Shown piece by piece: positions 62,739-64,000 of a DNA stretch of 64,000 bases. Within the stretch, counting starts at the first letter, position 1. The number at the start of each line of letters is the position of its first letter. The translations under genes and the position numbers were made by a program. Below the pieces are notes generated by a model. It saw only the letters and a program-made list of their open reading frames with translations. It ran no database searches and was not told the origin of the DNA. This DNA is from Coprococcus sp. (GTDB lineage Bacteria > Bacillota > Clostridia > Lachnospirales > Lachnospiraceae), in assembly GCA_022793995.1 (NCBI GenBank), contig JAAWDY010000011.1, positions 175,596 through 239,595 of the forward strand, given 5' to 3'.

Positions 62739-63122
62739 TTACCAGTATTCCACCGATGGGATCGCACTTTCGATCAACGTACAGTCGACTACCTGAAAAT
62801 CTTTATACACTTCCGGTTTATATTTATCGGATCTGAACTGGAACTTTCCGCACGCATGGATCGCGCTTTCGATAATTTCAGCTGACCTAAGGTCCAGCGC
62901 GCCGGCTTGTTTTGAAACCATCACAGATTTGTACGGTGTTTCGTTGGGTTTCACACTACCGGATAAGGGATGGGTCAAAAGCCTGTGTCCCAGATAGATC
63001 CGATCGCGTACTTTCTTTAAAGTTTCTTCAAAAGAAAGATTTTCATACTCGACATCCTGATCTTTGCCAAGTTTTTCCTCTACCAGAGGATTATTTGTGA
63101 TGATTACGAAACCGCCCTTCAT
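62739..63122 (-). CDS. grdX: GrdX family protein
   Basis: First gene of the glycine reductase operon. The 127-residue protein begins MKGGFVIITNNPLVEEKLG and has LSFEETLKKVRDRIYLGHRLLTHPLSGSVKPNETPYKSV, typical of GrdX. The function is not established in the literature I know. The start at 63122 is chosen because AAAGGA lies about 9 nt upstream; a frame reaching 63164 would begin inside the terminator of the riboswitch. Confidence 0.92.
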   Translation of the reverse strand: MKGGFVIITNNPLVEEKLGKDQDVEYENLSFEETLKKVRDRIYLGHRLLTHPLSGSVKPNETPYKSVMVSKQAGALDLRSAEIIESAIHACGKFQFRSDKYKPEVYKDFQVVDCTLIESAIPSVEYW

Positions 63123-63146
63123 ATCAGATATCCTTTCGTTTACTTC

Positions 63147-63186
63147 AAAAAAAGGGACGATCAAAACACTGTTGCTTTGTCGTCCC
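63147..63186 (-). terminator. Expression-platform terminator of the glycine riboswitch
   Basis: Minus-strand stem GGGACGA / TCGTCCC, extended by CAAAG / TTTTG pairings, ending in seven Ts, 24 nt before the grdX start. It lies downstream of the aptamer and upstream of the first gene, so it must be read through for grd expression. Confidence 0.9.
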
Positions 63187-63217
63187 TTCTGTCTCCCGGA
63201 TCATATAATCTGGATTC

Positions 63218-63334
63218 AGAGAGTAGTCCATTTCCCGTTCCTTTTGCCTGAAAGTTTCACCTTAAGTCTTTCCGAATATCTATCTAATCTCCGGCTTGCA
63301 TCTTCGGCGGTTCGCTCAAATCCACGAACTCTCT
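63218..63334 (-). ncRNA. Glycine riboswitch aptamer
   Basis: Minus-strand RNA with P1 arms AGAGAGT (63334-63328) and ACTCTCT (63224-63218). Conserved cores are GCCGAAGATGCAAGCC and GGTGAAACTTTCAGGCAAAA, matching the glycine (gcvT-type) aptamer. One full aptamer is seen; the sequence between it and the terminator may form a short ghost-aptamer stem. Glycine binding is expected to prevent the terminator at 63147-63186 and switch the grd operon on. Confidence 0.9.
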
Positions 63335-63406
63335 CACTGGAAATATCAACCTACTTATTTAATTACCTTGTCTAACATTGTAATAAATGTTCTCTTCAAC
63401 AAAGCC

Positions 63407-63415
63407 ATTGTAGCA
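63407..63415 (-). promoter_or_regulatory. Extended -10 promoter of the grd operon
   Basis: Minus-strand TGC-TACAAT. No good -35 (TGGCAT at 17 nt). Transcription from here would give a leader of about 280 nt carrying the riboswitch. No terminator is visible after the upstream symporter gene, so read-through is also possible. Confidence 0.55.
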
Positions 63416-63508
63416 CATGTCTATGCAAAATGCCAGTCTTTTTATAGATTTTTTTTGATTTTGTTATTGTTTTTTTGTATAAGTCCTTCCCTACTTTAAT
63501 GTGCTGAA

Positions 63509-64000
63509 TTATCCTTTTTTCTGCCTGGGGAGGAAATTCTTGTAATAGTCGTCCATGACCTCCTTTACCACTTTTGAAAGCGCCAATAGAGCAATGATGT
63601 TCGGGATAACCATTAGGCTGTTGAAGCAGTCGGCAAGAGTCCATACAAGCTCAACCTTCCACATAGCCCCTACCGCAACACAGATACAGACGAGCACCGC
63701 ATAGACTTTTACCGCCTTTGCGCCGAACAGATATCGGATATTTGCTTCGCCGAAGAAATACCAGCCGATAATCGTCGAAAATGCAAAGAACAACATACAG
63801 ATCGCGATAAATATCTCTCCGCCTTTTCCATATACGGTAGAAAATGCATACTGGCTCAGCTCAGCGCCTGTCAACTTGCTTTCTCTTGCGCCGGTCGTGA
63901 TGATAACCAATGCCGTCAGGTTCAGAATAACGAATGTATCGATGAATACGCCTACCATTGCCACAAAGCCCTGTTCCACCGGATGTTTTACCTTAGCGAC
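63509..64000 (-). CDS. AGCS family Na+/glycine-alanine symporter (N-terminus outside window)
   Basis: The last 163 residues of an alanine/glycine:cation symporter. The frame is open to the right edge and enters as AKVKHPVEQGFVAMVGVFIDT, a strongly conserved AGCS region, followed by TIIGWYFFGEANIRYLFG and about four membrane helices. The gene clearly begins beyond 64000. It lies immediately upstream of the glycine-responsive grd operon, which suggests glycine import for reduction (inference). Confidence 0.93.
   Translation of the reverse strand, partial: VAKVKHPVEQGFVAMVGVFIDTFVILNLTALVIITTGARESKLTGAELSQYAFSTVYGKGGEIFIAICMLFFAFSTIIGWYFFGEANIRYLFGAKAVKVYAVLVCICVAVGAMWKVELVWTLADCFNSLMVIPNIIALLALSKVVKEVMDDYYKNFLPRQKKG

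Overview
The window reads as a piece of chromosome from a Gram-positive anaerobe of the Clostridia, most likely a Lachnospiraceae member (Clostridium scindens / Dorea-like). The reasons are: AGGAGG-type ribosome binding sites; the Firmicutes form of L27 with a cleavable N-terminus next to its protease Prp; the sepF/ylmH, mre and min cluster layouts; several small families typical of Clostridia (DUF4250, DUF5662, DUF378, DUF4321, DUF1292); and a selenium-dependent glycine reductase operon. The family placement is inference; no rRNA is present. Almost every gene is on the minus strand, so the layout below is given right to left within each unit. No tRNA, rRNA, CRISPR array, insertion sequence or prophage was recognised.

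Positions 1-24.5 kb: rplU-prp-rpmA-obg with an L21-type leader; a CBS-pair protein; an aspartokinase with its own promoter; a paired radical-SAM/RNase G operon; a DUF3737 beta-helix protein; a complete peptide ABC importer (two permeases, two ATPases, lipoprotein) followed by an M14 peptidase and an RpiR/SIS regulator, driven by a consensus promoter; a cytidylate-kinase-like protein; then TIGR01212 radical SAM, an HlyD-like protein, yggS, sepF, ylmH, lspA and rluD.

Positions 24.5-45.2 kb: a cell-shape and division operon running DUF4321, radC, mreB, mreC, mreD, PBP2, minC, minD, minE, rodA, mgsA, D,D-carboxypeptidase; and a repair/tRNA-modification operon mutS, mutL, miaA, PLP lyase and two flavoproteins.

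Positions 45.2-55.3 kb: a CmpB-type membrane protein whose translation start is buried in the miaB terminator; miaB; a gene broken by an in-frame TGA; DUF4250 and DUF5662 proteins; a GlgX/isoamylase-like GH13 protein that has lost its catalytic residues, preceded by an orphan sugar-binding lipoprotein; DUF1292; a UvrD-like helicase; gltX.

Positions 55.3-64 kb: the glycine reductase operon grdX-grdE-grdB-trxB-trxA-grdA-grdC-grdD. Both selenoprotein genes (grdA, grdB) contain an in-frame TGA followed by a bSECIS-like hairpin. The operon begins behind a glycine riboswitch with an intrinsic terminator, directly downstream of an AGCS Na+/glycine(alanine) symporter, so uptake, sensing and reduction of glycine lie together. 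Terminator-like hairpins on both sides of grdA suggest separate control of that subunit. The least described pieces are the pseudo-GH13 locus, the ABC-M14-RpiR peptide operon, and several unexplained palindromes at promoters.
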